Source: Eopsaltria australis (lineage: Eukaryota > Chordata > Aves > Passeriformes > Petroicidae). Taken from it: 64,000 bases of DNA. The notes under the pieces are model-generated. The model had not been told where the DNA came from and ran no database searches. It worked only from the letters and a program-made list of their open reading frames with translations. Shown here one piece after another: positions 12,400 to 24,139 of the stretch; positions within the stretch are counted from its first letter, which is position 1, and every line of letters begins with the position of its first letter. The stretch spans positions 2,108,001 through 2,172,000 of the forward strand of contig JAVTVJ010000011.1 in NCBI GenBank assembly GCA_034509425.1, read 5' to 3'. The position numbers and the translations under genes are program-made.

Positions 12400-14875
12400 C
12401 CCTCAAGCACACAAGATTACTAACAAAGTATTTATAATTTTAAATATTAAACCTGTGAATTCTAAGGAAGCTTAGACTTATTGCAGTAACCAAACCCCCT
12501 CAGCTCTCTTTTATTTTGGAAAAACATGAGATGAAAAGACAAGACAGAGATATGTTGGACAAAAATGTAGCAGGGCACATCAGCAGTGAACAGCTACATC
12601 TTACAGTTTCTTTTGTGAAGAGTGTATTCAATAATTTTTTAAATAAAGAATGTTTTCCTGTTTCATTAAATTATACAAAGGGTCTCTTCTTGAATCCCTG
12701 AAAACAATAGAATTTTCCCATTACTATTACAAAAATCAATATCAAGCCAAAGAGAATATTTGTCTGGATATTTACTGATCTGAACCCAGCAGAAACTTAT
12801 AATGGGCAAAATAACACATTATTCTATTTCTGAAAGTGTGTTTACATACAGTAATAGCCTCCTTGAAATAGGTGCAAACTGGGCAGAAAAAAATTACTTC
12901 AGAAAGTTGATTTCCTATATTTTGTCTGGAATATTGAAGACTTAAGAATCCAGCAGCAAGCAGATTCTTATTTTGGCTGCTGTTCTATAAATAGAAATAG
13001 AAAATGAGAATTCAGTTCACTGGTTTACTTGGGTATTTCCTTCTGTGTGATCCTGAGCAGCCCAAAGAATGGACAGGCCATGGAGGAGATTAGATACACG
13101 ACCAGCAAATGTTGCAGAAGGAGCCAAGGGAACTAAGCAAATGAGGCAGAAATGAGAAAGGCCAAGGAAGCTAAAAGATTATGTTGGGATAGCAGAGTGA
13201 CTTAATGAGAGCATCTCTAATAAAAGCAAAATAACTGAAAGTTATTTTCAGAATGTGAAAATGCTCCTATATAGCTACTGGGAAAAAAAAAAAACAACAA
13301 CATTTTTGAATGCATTTAATTATTTCATTTAAGAAACCATTTCAGAAGTTCAATTCTTTTGCTTAATAAAATAGTCCACAACAGCCTAAACCAAAGCAGG
13401 AAATACAGAGTCACTTATTTTTGAAATGCTGAAAAAACTTACTCGTGGCAACTTATGATCTATGACAACTTATGATTTATGAGATAATTTATAGAATTCT
13501 GTATTTAAGTGCAAGACAATATGCTTTACTAGAAGATAATGACCTAAATAAGGAAGTAAATTCTGTCATATTATGTTGAGATTCCTCTCAAAATTTCTTG
13601 TAAAGAAGCAAGAGCTGGATATCATACAATAATATATGATACTCACAAGGGAGTGGAGATAAGAACAAATATCTTGGTTTGGCTCTAAGAAGAAAACAGT
13701 AATTTAAAGTAAATATGGAGGCTTCTGACTTAATACCTTTTTTATCTCAAGATATCTACTCTTCCCATTAATTAATTTCCATTTACAGACTCAACGAATT
13801 TTTGAAAGTGCCTTTGTACAAGAGCCTATTTCAGAAAATTGGCACCCTATCAGAGCTGCCAGCAGCTATTGCTTTTATAAATATTTGCATGACTAATTAG
13901 GATAAAATTATTGCTTACTGAGCTGTCCATTTTTCAAATCTATCTAGCTGATAATTCAGTTTTGGGGCCCTTATTATTTTTAAAATATTCCTAAATTCCA
14001 GAGGGAAACAAAACTAAAAGGTATTTTGATGAAATCTTGAGCATAAATTTTTGTCCTTATGTTCCTTCCAGGAACCTAATTTTTTAAAGACAGAACATTT
14101 ATGTACCTGTACACTGGCATGGAATACGGAAGATCAAAGAGCCCCACATTTAGTGGTTTTTTTTTCATTCAAATTGCAGCAAAACAAAGTCTTCAACAAA
14201 GACTCATCCTGAACTAACTTAATTCTCATACTTGACCCTGCATGACGCTGAAGGGTTGAAGAATCCAGATTTAGATGTCTAACTCTTAGCAGAGTTGTAC
14301 TCTAATTCTTCTCTTTTTATTTTTTTTTTGCCCTCTTCTGAATGCAGACGTGTGACAGATGTTTATATTTTTCTATTTATATATTCTTAGCAAAATTTTT
14401 TATACAGTCAGCTTCAGAGCCAAGGAGATAGGCAGTGCATCTTGGAGAGCCCAGTACTCTGGTTCATTGTACATTCAGGGATGAGAAAGACGGAATTTAT
14501 GACTGAAAGTATTTTCATAAGGCAGCCATATTCAACCTTAACCCCATAACTATTTGTGAAAAATGTAAAAAAAAAAACAACCCAATGTATATATTACTCA
14601 TGCTACTTTGTCAGACAAACCAAATCAAGATAGATCTCTGACTACTTTTATTGACAATAACAATTTCTGAGTACCTTCAGAACTCAGAGAAATATGCATG
14701 TTTTTCAGCTGTGGGAGGTGAGTAGACAGAAAATATGAATGTATTCCAAATTTACAAATTCGTGTGAGGTTCATCTCCTCTTACAATTTTAAAGGCTTTA
14801 GTTTGTAAAGAAAGTATCTATAACACCCTTTAGCATCTCTCACTTGGTGATCACGATCAAAATTAGAAATAGATT
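12400..14875. other. Unannotated AT-rich sequence with a 17-bp tandem duplication
   Basis: I see no gene. A 17-bp unit beginning CAACTTATGAT is present twice in tandem at 13449-13465 and 13466-13482 with one difference. A perfect MEF2-type palindromic site (CTATAAATAG) lies at 12985-12994. An octamer (ATTTGCAT, 13883-13890) two bases from a CTAATTAG homeodomain-type site (13893-13900) sits in a segment that looks like unique non-repetitive sequence. These motifs are suggestive only. Confidence 0.5.
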
Positions 14876-15215
14876 AGCAAGGTACAAATCATTCCAGACA
14901 AACATGAATACTTTGTTTTGATAAAATGACGAAACTGGTTGATGAGGGGTATGAAGTAGACGTGATATATCTAGCTTTTATTAAAGCATTTGATATAGTG
15001 TCAAACGAAATCCTGCTCACAAAATTAATTCAAATTGGCATGGATATGAACACTGTCACATAGAATGAAAACTTGCTGAAGGACTGCAAACAGTGCACTG
15101 ATAAACGGCAGTATATTCAGCTGAATTTACAGCATGTAAATGAAATTCAGAGATAATACTAAATTCATTTGGGAGGTGTTATGAAAACCTCCAAGGAAAG
15201 AGATTAGTAATATGC
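14876..15215 (+). mobile_element. Ancient CR1-like LINE fragment, reverse-transcriptase region
   Basis: Reading from 14941 gives an open stretch that includes VIYLAFIKAFDIV at 14962-15000, recognisable as the RT motif A region of CR1 ORF2 (family form YLDFSKAFDTV). The preceding bases (ACAAATCATTCCAGACAAAC near 14884) match the usual upstream part. Further on, an ACTAAATTCATTTGGGAGG stretch near 15157-15175 recalls the block after the catalytic FADD motif. The catalytic aspartate of motif A is replaced by alanine (GCT), and a stop follows at about 15060. This is a dead fragment that lacks both the LINE's 5' part and its 3' end. It resembles the older CR1 lineages shared with other reptiles more than young avian copies. 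Confidence 0.72.
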
Positions 15216-15235
15216 ACATAAAATATCAAAATGTT

Positions 15236-15490
15236 TCACAGTTCCATAAATTTTAAGATCAGCAGGAACTATAATGATAATCTAGTCTGACCTCCTGCAT
15301 AACACAGATCACAGAATTTTAACAAGTGATGTCTATATAATTTCAGTATGAGTAAGGCTCTGTATTTGAGAAATGAATATATTCTCCATTTTAAAACTTT
15401 ACATTTTAGAGAATTCATCATGACCCTAGCTACATTGTTCCAATGGCTAATTTTCTTTACCAGTACTAAAACTAATTACACCTTTTGTGA
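15236..15490 (-). mobile_element. Ancient CR1-like 3' end, reverse orientation
   Basis: CATAAATTTTAAGATCAGCA, then a degraded ATGATCATCTAGTCTGACCTCCTGCATAACACAG-type block (present as AATCTAGTCTGACCTCCTGC around 15281-15300), and later TTGTTCCAATGGCTAATTTT near 15437. This is the reverse complement of the 3' end of an old CR1 lineage known from turtles, crocodilians and birds. The 3' terminus of the element is at the low-coordinate end. It abuts the + strand fragment just upstream but lies in the opposite orientation, so it is a separate insertion. No open frame remains. Confidence 0.78.
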
Positions 15491-16530
15491 GGTTCAGAAC
15501 AGAGATGTTGCAACAGGATACGGTTAAGAATATATAACCTATAGTGAGGATATTAAATAGAAAAGAAGCCTTGTAAAACACAACATGAAAAAACCTTTAG
15601 GATACTGAACTGTAAGGTCAACTGGAATTTGGCCTTTCCGCTGGTCACAATGCATCATAGCAAGCATTTTGAGCGGCAGAGATGAGTCACAGACCAAACA
15701 TATGATCTCATTTGTGATGTATAGTATTGTGTCAGTCACTGAATGAAGATGTAGGTACTTTGGAATCAGTAGCATCTACATGGATGCTTTAGATTAGACA
15801 GGAGTGTACTTTGGAAGTAATAACTCTCTTATCCCCACTCTCCGATTTGCATAGCGGAGCCATATCAGAACACAAAAAGAAGTTACTTTCACATAATTTT
15901 GGATGGGAAGATAGATGCGGTCTCAAGGGATTTGAGTCTGCATAACAGTAATTCTGGAGTTATGTTTTAAAACCAAATCAGCATAAGCATCAGGTCCTCA
16001 ACATCAATGATTTTGCTGTATGTGTTAATGCCTCTTGTTTCACTCTACCAGCTAATGCAGACATTCCTGTGGAAATATTGACTCTGGGCCACAGTTCCAA
16101 GAAAAATTAAGTTTAGGGATTAAGCAGTGATTAATACACTTGAGTATCATATAGATAACTACCTTTTCAGCTTGTAAAATAGGGGATATTGCAACAATAG
16201 AGCAAGTATTGTTTCAAATTATCAGTGGTATAAGATCATAAGCATTTAAGTTAAGGAGGGGTTTCATTTGAACATATGTATAAACTTTCTGGCAATGAAG
16301 TGTGATTACTTTGCCAAAAGGATGGCTAACGAAAGTGTGACAGCCAAATAATATAAGGCACTTAAAGTTCATCTGGACAAGAGACATTGTAGGAAGCAAT
16401 ATTTCAATGTCACGGAAACAGAATGAATTACTAGTTAGAAGGGTTCTTTTCTTATCTGTGATTTCTTTGAGTACCTGTGTTCATAATTAAATATTAATCT
16501 GTTTCACCAGTGGGTGATAGAAAGCTGCAA
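15491..16530. other. Unannotated AT-rich sequence, no gene seen
   Basis: Nothing recognisable. The open frames on the - strand at 15539-15775 and 16214-16399 are short and lack any known domain. Confidence 0.55.
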
Positions 16531-17116
16531 TGCAGCAATGTAAGCCAGCAACCAAGCACCACACAGCTACTCACCCAGTCCCCCACCACCAAGATTAGGG
16601 AGAGAATTTGAAAGGTATAAGCAAGGGAACTTGTGGGCAGAGATAAAAACAGTTTAACAGGGAAAGCACAAGCTGCACATGCAAGCAAAGCAAAATCAGG
16701 AATTAAATCACTACTTCCCATAGGCAGGCATGTGTTCAGCCATCTCTGGGAGGGCAGGGCCCCATCAAAGGCAACAGTTATTTTGGGAGACAAATGCCAT
16801 CACTCCAAATTTTATCTCCTTTCTTCTTCTTCTCCACACTTTATACACTGAGTGTGATGTCACGTGGGCTGGAAAATCCCTTTGGTCAGTTGGAGTCACC
16901 TGTCCTGGTTGTGTGTCCTCCAGCCTCCCTTGTGCCCTCAGCCTCTGTTTCAGGGTGTCAGTACAGCAAGCAGAAAAGGTTTTGGCTCTATGTAAGCTCT
17001 GCTCAAGAATAAGAAACCCTCTGTATTATCAACACAGTTTCCGGCACAAATCTAATACACAGCCCTATAATGGGTACTGTGAAAAAACTAACTCTATCCC
17101 AGCCAAAATCAGTACA
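16531..17116 (-). mobile_element. Solo LTR of an avian endogenous retrovirus, family A copy 2 (inverted)
   Basis: On the - strand this begins TGTACTGATTTTGGCTGGG and ends CTTACATTGCTGCA, with a TATAAA (16840-16845 on the + strand as TTTATA) in U3 and TG...CA termini. It is the same length (about 586 bp) and the same family as 6928-7513 but in the opposite direction. The R/U5 part, GTTTTTATCTCTGCCCACAA on the - strand (about 16641-16660), is also recognisable. The flanking hexamers (CTGCAA and GTGGTT) do not form a target-site duplication. No internal retroviral sequence is attached. A 134-codon open frame on the + strand (16730-17134), antisense to the LTR, is discussed in the findings. It is not called a gene. 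Confidence 0.85.
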
Positions 17117-19195
17117 GTGGTTCATTTTGTTTAGACAATATGTGATAAAGAATTTCAGTGTTTAAACTCAGTGAAAAAACTAAACACATTTAAATTCATT
17201 TTTTACTTTGGTCTATTCCCTGCTGCTTAGCTGTTATTTAATTAATACCTGGATATGTGTTATTCCTCATATCTACTAGAATATTTTTTGTAGGATTGGA
17301 CAGAAGTTTTTTAGAACATGTTTATAAATATATATTATAGGTTCCAATACAAGATAATAGAGCATCAAATATGGCAAATCAATGCAAGCATTTTGAGTCT
17401 TCGTCAGTATAAACCATTTTCTTCTTAATTCTCCCCCTTCTTCCCTGGGTCTGACTGGAAGCCACCTAACAAATATCAGTAAAAGGAGCAATAAAATGAA
17501 GGGAAATACTGAGGAGATGTGGAAATGATGTAACACACAATGCACTAGTGAGAATAGAAGCAAATAAGCCAGAACTGAATTAACAGGTAAAAATATGCCA
17601 CTCTTTCTAAAGAGCTAAAAAAACCTCAAAAAACTGATATTTTCATGATCTGATAGATCAATTTCAAGAAAAAGAAGTCTGGGCAAGATTCATTTTACCT
17701 CATAAATATCTGGCCAACTTAGGCTTTTTTTCAGACAGCTGAAAGAAATACACATTTTCAAGGCACAGTTCACCTAATGTTGAAGCAGAAGTCCAAAACG
17801 TGAAATGAACTGCTACTTAAAAATGCCTATTTCGTTTATAAAATGCAAAAAAATTCGGCTTCTCTAGGGAGATTTGCATTTTGCTGAATGAACTTTCTCT
17901 TTTGTAGCAGCTAGATGAATGCAAGAAAAGCAACAAATAAGGAACTCCTTTTATTTTTGATGATGTTAAAGAAGTAAATAACTGAAATACTTTGATTTAA
18001 AAATCAATGTTTTACTATTGCTTCTTGGGTTTAAATTTTGCAACAGCTCTGGGAATTCCCACAGCTGTAAGCCAAGAAATTAAGATCAAGGAATGGCAAC
18101 CATGGCTACACTTCCTTTGGATAATTCTACTTCTATATTCATTTGATCTAATTACTATTTTTATTCTTGCTGGAACAAACTACTATCCTTTAAAATGTTG
18201 ATAAGACATGTAAACAAACATGAACAATTTAGGTAAAAAAAAATCTTTAACTAAGGAGTTTAACGAAAATAAGTTTCTGCTTTTTACCGTGGAATTTGTT
18301 TAGTGAGCAAATATTTTATTTCAATGTGATATTTTAAAGGTGACATTTTATGCATGAGGCATCTTACAGACTTTTTTCTGAAATTCACACTTAGAAGTTT
18401 TGTAAACTTCAAGGATTCATCTTAGCTGACATTAATATGAACTGCTACCACTCTTGGTAGAGGAAACTGAAGGTTGTACACCACTTCTTAAAATAATAAG
18501 CAAAAGCTGTGGTGTGCCATACATTCATTTACTTATAAGACTGTCTCAGTATATTTTTCTATCACATTCTTTAAGAAAATGAAATATGCCTTGGTGATAC
18601 TCTGTTAGCTTCTTCAACCCATGTTTTACTTACAAAGGACTCTTAATAACACATTAGCTGCAGCACTGAGATATTTAAAGTTTGGATTTTTTTCTTGCTT
18701 TATCTAAGAGAAGACATTTTTAGGATTTTAATATATTTTTACCTACATGGCTTTGAAACATTTTAGAAATAGGAATGGGAACAGATATAATTGAAAATAA
18801 TTTGTTGAAATAACTCAAGATGTATACATTAATTGAGAAGTAAGCCATAAATATCTTATTTGTACCATTCTAATTTGCAGATACCTATAAATGTACTTTT
18901 AAGAGAAGCTGTAGATTTCTTTGTACTGACCATTAAATTTGTGCCTTGCTAATAAACTTTTTACTAACTTGTTCACTGTAAAGGTACTAAACCAGAAAGT
19001 CAGAAAGGAACTTTGTAGTAGTGCCTTCTCTTTGTTCCTCAGATTTGTCATCTTTCATGCTTGCATTTCCCCCTGGTACAGACCATTCTACCAGGTTTCT
19101 CCCACTCAGCAACCCAAATGTCCACTGCCACTAATAATCCCCTGCCTTGTATAATGATGTTGATATTATAATAGATAATATTTTAATAGATAATG
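17117..19195. other. Unannotated AT-rich sequence, no gene seen
   Basis: No gene or repeat recognised. Two octamer-like ATTTGCAT motifs could be expected by chance in this much AT-rich DNA (one at about 17871-17878). The small + strand frames at 18007-18201 and 18939-19154 show no domain. Confidence 0.55.
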
Positions 19196-19253
19196 TTATA
19201 ATATTATAATATTATAATATCTAATATCTAATATCTAATATCTAATATCTAAT
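19196..19253. repeat. AT-rich compound minisatellite
   Basis: Three copies of the 8-mer TTATAATA (19196-19219) run directly into five copies of the 7-mer ATCTAAT (19219-19253). Related looser AT repeats (GATAATATTTTAATAGATAATG) extend upstream to about 19160. The unit length changes from eight to seven within one tract. Confidence 0.92.
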
Positions 19254-21872
19254 TATGTCATTATATATTACTCATTTAAAATGTCAACCATTTAATGGCT
19301 TTCATATTATGAAGACAGTGATCTTCAACAAGAAATTAAGTAGGAATTTTTGGGAGAAATGTGAGTCTACTAGGTTTGTTTATACATTTTGCTTCTCATG
19401 GAATAAATAAGTTGTTCAGGACTAATGTTTTTTTCTCTCAATTGAGTCCCAATATAAGATAGTTTCTGTTATGCCACATTTTCCTTTTCTATGGTTCCCA
19501 CTCGTCCTGAAGACCTCACCTCAAAGGGATGGGTGTCCTAAAGAAAAAATTCAACTTATCATTAACTGACATGTCAAAAATTAGATGAAAGTGTATAAAA
19601 AACTTTCTGTACACTTTGTATCTATAAGACAAAACAAAGCATGTCTTGGGCAAGCCCTGCCTTGTTCTCTCCCAGAATTCCTCTCTCATGTCTCTTGAAA
19701 AGTCATGCTTAGTTCTACGAATGTGATTCAAATTACAGCGGCTGCTTCCTTTGAAACAATCAGGGACATAAAGTTGTTCAATGGAGTAAGGAATATTATC
19801 TAAAGCGTTATAAAAGTTCACATAATCCTACTTGCTATGCTACATGCTTTCACATTAGCCTGTTCTCCTTTTTTGCAGCCAAACTTATTAGCACAGTAAG
19901 GTGAGGTTGAAAGAGTCACAGAAACTGAAGGGGTAGAATACAGACTGCAGTTATTTAAACTCTGGTCTGTGGTTGGGGAATCACAAATGTGCAGCAATTG
20001 TGAAAGGATTCAGCATGACCTAGACCACAGTGAAGGTGAATTAATCAAAATTAAAATACTGATGCAAGCACATGGGAGATAGATCAGTGAGACTCAGATG
20101 ATACATAGTTAAAATACAGTAATGTGACCACGACTCTGGCCTTATGCCCCCATCGTTATTGCCATGACTTTCTTGACAATAAAAACCGATTAGTGTTGTA
20201 ATTTTAACATTTTGCAATAATTATATAAGAAAAAGGAAGGAATTAAGTATTTTTGTACATTCTGTACTTGTGGATCTAAGGTGCTTATAATAAACTGAAT
20301 TTCAAGTTTGAAATGAAGCTGTTTGAGTTTTCTCAAACAGGGTATTGTTGCTTGTTCATAATAAGGTTCCTAATAATGAAGTAAAAAATAATAAGGGTGA
20401 GTTTTTCACAGCTAATGCTCCTACTTTTGTGTAACACAAATTATGGGTACTTTAATATTTATAGTATGTACACTTTTTCCGCGCTGCAAACATCTAGAGC
20501 GGGAACAATCCAAAGGTTCCAGATTTTGACAATTTGGATAATTCACTTAAGCCAAGCAAAAAAAGACATTTTTGTGCTTAACTGGGAATTCAAATTTCAG
20601 GTTCTGACAAATGCAAATATTGGTCAGAAGAGCAATAGCAATGTGTGGGCAGGATATATTAACTTAGCAAAAGCACAAAATAAAATGGCATGTTCAAAAT
20701 CCCATTTCTTTTCCTGTGATTAACTGCAGATTGCAATTTTGTGTGAAATGATTCTGTGAGACTACCCATCTAGACAGGATCACAGCTATAAACCAAGCAA
20801 TCACTTTGGGTATAGACTTCAGCTTATTAATTCTTCTCAAAGCGAATGTATCCCAGTATATTTAGCAAAACACCACTTTGGGCTGAGTGGAATCAAACCA
20901 ATGTCACATGGATATCAGAGGGGAATAAATTAGGCAAAGTTGCAGTGATCTAGGAGAAGAACCAGTTCTACCAGTATGAAAAATATGAGTGAGATTCATG
21001 GATAAAGGAGAGGGAGCAGTCAGGTACATGTTTCCACAAGAGTGTCATGGATTCCCAGAGCCCTAAAGCCTGTGTGGAACTACAGTGGTGTAAAACACAG
21101 AGACTTTGTTATGAAGAAGAATTGGAAAGCAAAGCTTCCATCACAACAATATGAAATCAGGCTCCTTCATGCTCACTACTTTTTGTAACCCCCATAAATC
21201 CTGGATTCCTTCTAGGATAGTGTGATACATCCCAAAGATGGGATAATGGATGTCTAATGATGGGAGCGGTGGTGAAAGATGATCTCTACCTCCCACGTCC
21301 CTTGGTGTCAGTGGGAGATGATAATGCTCTGGTACCATAACATTTGAGGAACTAAATGTAAAAAAAATGAATCCTACCTGCACTTTAGCAAAGACACTGT
21401 ACTCTAAAATTCAGTCTAAAATCTTTTATGTGCCTTGCTCTGGGCATAGTCATATTTGCCACCTGCCCTCACCCACTTAAAACTAATTCTGAAAACTTGT
21501 TTGATCCATAGGTTCTGAATGGCAGGTATTTACCAACAATAACACATTTGGAGAATTATATGAGGTTGCTAAATTAACGAGTCCTTTGCAGCTTTAATTT
21601 AAGTAATTTTTATTTTCATTTTCTCTTTAAATTATTTGTGTATTAATTATCACTATAATTTAAAAAATAAGAAAAATTTCTATCTTTTTGTTTTTTCTGT
21701 GTTCTTCAGCTCACTTTAATACATCAGTTTGAAGAGAATAATTCTAGTTATTTTAATGAATATTCTGAAAGGGAATGATTTATCTATGTGAACCACACAC
21801 ATAGCTAAAACTCCTGTGGCAGACTTTGAACTTATATTGTCTTTGCTTTGTACTTTAGGAACACAAGCACAT
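19254..21872. other. Unannotated AT-rich sequence with a pair of perfect hairpins
   Basis: I see no gene. At 20299-20314 the arms ATTTCAA and TTGAAAT flank GT. At 20319-20340 the arms CTGTTTGAG and CTCAAACAG flank a TTTT loop. The two inverted repeats lie 4 bases apart. The open frames at 19516-19821 (-) and 20397-20723 (+) have no recognised domain. Confidence 0.5.
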
Positions 21873-21894
21873 ACACACACACACACTCTCTCTC
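21873..21894. repeat. (AC)n(TC)n compound microsatellite
   Basis: About seven AC units followed by four to five TC units. Simple sequence only. Confidence 0.9.
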
Positions 21895-22007
21895 AAATAT
21901 TTCACACAATAAAAGAAAAGTTATAATGAAAACAAGGCAGCTCCTTGGAGAGCTGGTCATTGTAAGATCTAGTGGATTAAGAATACTCAATTCCCAGCTC
22001 TTTAGAG

Positions 22008-22062
22008 AAGTATTTCTCAACCTATGAGTGTTGCCTCCTGGAGAGGAGTGCAAGCAAATCCC
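22008..22062 (+). mobile_element. Possible hAT-type DNA transposon end, very degraded
   Basis: TATTTCTCAACCTATGAGTG followed by TTGCCTCCTGGAGAGGAGTG and then GCAAGCAAATCCC resembles the 'tctcaacctgtgggtcgcgacccc' terminal region of old vertebrate hAT/Charlie-like elements. Only about 55 bases align, by memory, and I see no second terminal repeat or 8-bp target duplication. It could equally be a chance match. Confidence 0.25.
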
Positions 22063-24139
22063 TTAAAAAATTATTTTTTTTCTTCTTTCCGCTTTGTTTT
22101 CAGTTGAAACTCAGCAAAGGCTAAGTCATAAAGGCTCACCATGTGAAGAAAATGAGGAGGTAAGCAAGTTTAGAAGTAAACCAATGTAATACGACAGACA
22201 GAGCTGGCTATTTTGTGCCTTGTAATTTGTGACATCGAACACTGTTTTGAGTGTATTTTTCCCTATCACCCTCTATTAAAATTCGTGGTCTGATTGCTGA
22301 TTTGCTCTACTTAGAATTGAAGTTAGTTAAACAAGATTAGTGTCTTACTGTAAAATCAAATAGATGTTTATCCTTATATTATTTACTATATATTTATACA
22401 TAAAGGTGTATTCATTTTTCTCAAATAAATATAACATCAGACAAACATAAAATAAAGTACTGTTATTTTAGCTGGCAGTTTATGTTCATATTAAAAATTC
22501 CATTTGAACAAAGTCCTTCCATTTTTTATGGCCCATGAGTGAGTTCATGCCAAAAAGAGTACATTTGAATGCAGCAAAATTGGCACTATGGAGGTCTTCA
22601 TAAGTATAGCTTAGAAGATTTCTGACTGATACACTGTGATATGGAATTTCGCTGCACACTATCTCATGGAACAACTCAACTTTCCACATAAACCACACAT
22701 TGTTTGATCTTGTTCATGACAGCATGCATGCTGGTAACCCAGGAAGATACACTAGAACTCGAAAAATATAACCTGAAGTAAAAAATGTTGAATAATTTAA
22801 AAATATAAAGATATCTTATAATTAAGGAATATTCTTTACCCTTAATAGTAACCCTGCTGTGAGGATGGTATATGCTTGCACTGGTGAATGAAGAGGTAAG
22901 CCTAAAAAGATATGTTTGGTGCCAGACATACAGATACTCAAATAATAAAACAGTAATTTAATATTCACAGAAGCACCTGAAATTCCACGTACTTAGTTAA
23001 CATGCAGGCATTTAACTCTTTTCTGCTTTACACTACAGTTGGATTCCTGGCTGAAAATCCTAAACTAAGGACCACATAATCAGTAAAGGTTCTTCTCCCA
23101 TTCTATCTACCACAGCTATACTGTCTGTAACAGACTTCTAGTTTATCAGGGTAGCTTTGGAAGGACTAGGTTTAGAATACATTTTCCAAAAAAATGCTTG
23201 AGATATTTTTTGTATGAATATTCATTATTTTCATTTCATGTATTTATTACATTTCCATTAAAGGGGGTAAGAACAGCTACAAATGCAACCCATCCACAGG
23301 TGCAAACCTGTGTTGATGGAAATACATTTTTTAAATCTGCAAATTTCAGTCAAATAAAAGACATAACTAGCCTTGATTACTGCTTGTGCTAAACCACTTT
23401 CTTTTTCTTCCTGAATAGTCCTTGTATTTATATATACTTATTCGTAGTTTGTCTAGCGAGAAAGCATCTAAAAATGACAAACCCCAAAAATTTTGATTAC
23501 TTCCTCAACAATTTTGTGCATTTGTATTCATATACATGCTTATTCTGAATTTATGATCTTGGAAACAAAAGTTTCGTGACCTAAGGGAGACAAAGTTTAT
23601 TTTTGACACTTCCTCTGATTGTATTTCAATTGGTGTTAACACTACTCTAAGTTTTCATTTCACAAGCATTGTTGTAGTCACATTTGTATCCAAACACTTA
23701 CAGCAGAGTATGTTGAACCTTTTATTCCCCTCAGAATTAGTATCCTAAAGATAACAATGAGGGTTTTGTTGTTTTGTTTTTTTTATCCTTTTAAACCAAC
23801 TGTAATAAGTTGTTTCTGTCTCCTCTTCCTCTTAGAAAAACAAAAAAAAAAGCTTCTCTGAGATGGAGGATATATGATCAAAAACAAAATTTGCTGTTTT
23901 GGTGACATGCTCTGGGAAGATGTAACATCTTACAAAACAAATTATACAAGATGGGTAGTAGATGGACATAGAGAGAAGTTAGCTAGTGAACCTAAGAGAA
24001 AGCTGTTTGCATACAGGAAGGGAGGGGACAAATAGCATTTTCTTCTAACTTGAGACTGGGAAACTTTTTAATATAAAAATATAAGAAGAATATGCTAAAA
24101 CTGGAAGAAAGTCAAGGGAAATTAAATTTCCATTAAGAC
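22063..24139. other. Unannotated AT-rich sequence, no gene seen
   Basis: Nothing recognisable on either strand. Frames such as 22486-22698 (-) and 23198-23392 (+) are short, with no known motif. Poly-T and poly-A runs near 23776 and 23844 are ordinary. Confidence 0.55.

Noticed and set aside
6928..17116. One provirus bounded by the LTRs at 7 kb and 16.5 kb
   Set aside because: The LTRs are in opposite orientation and the DNA between them has no gag, pol or env similarity that I can see.
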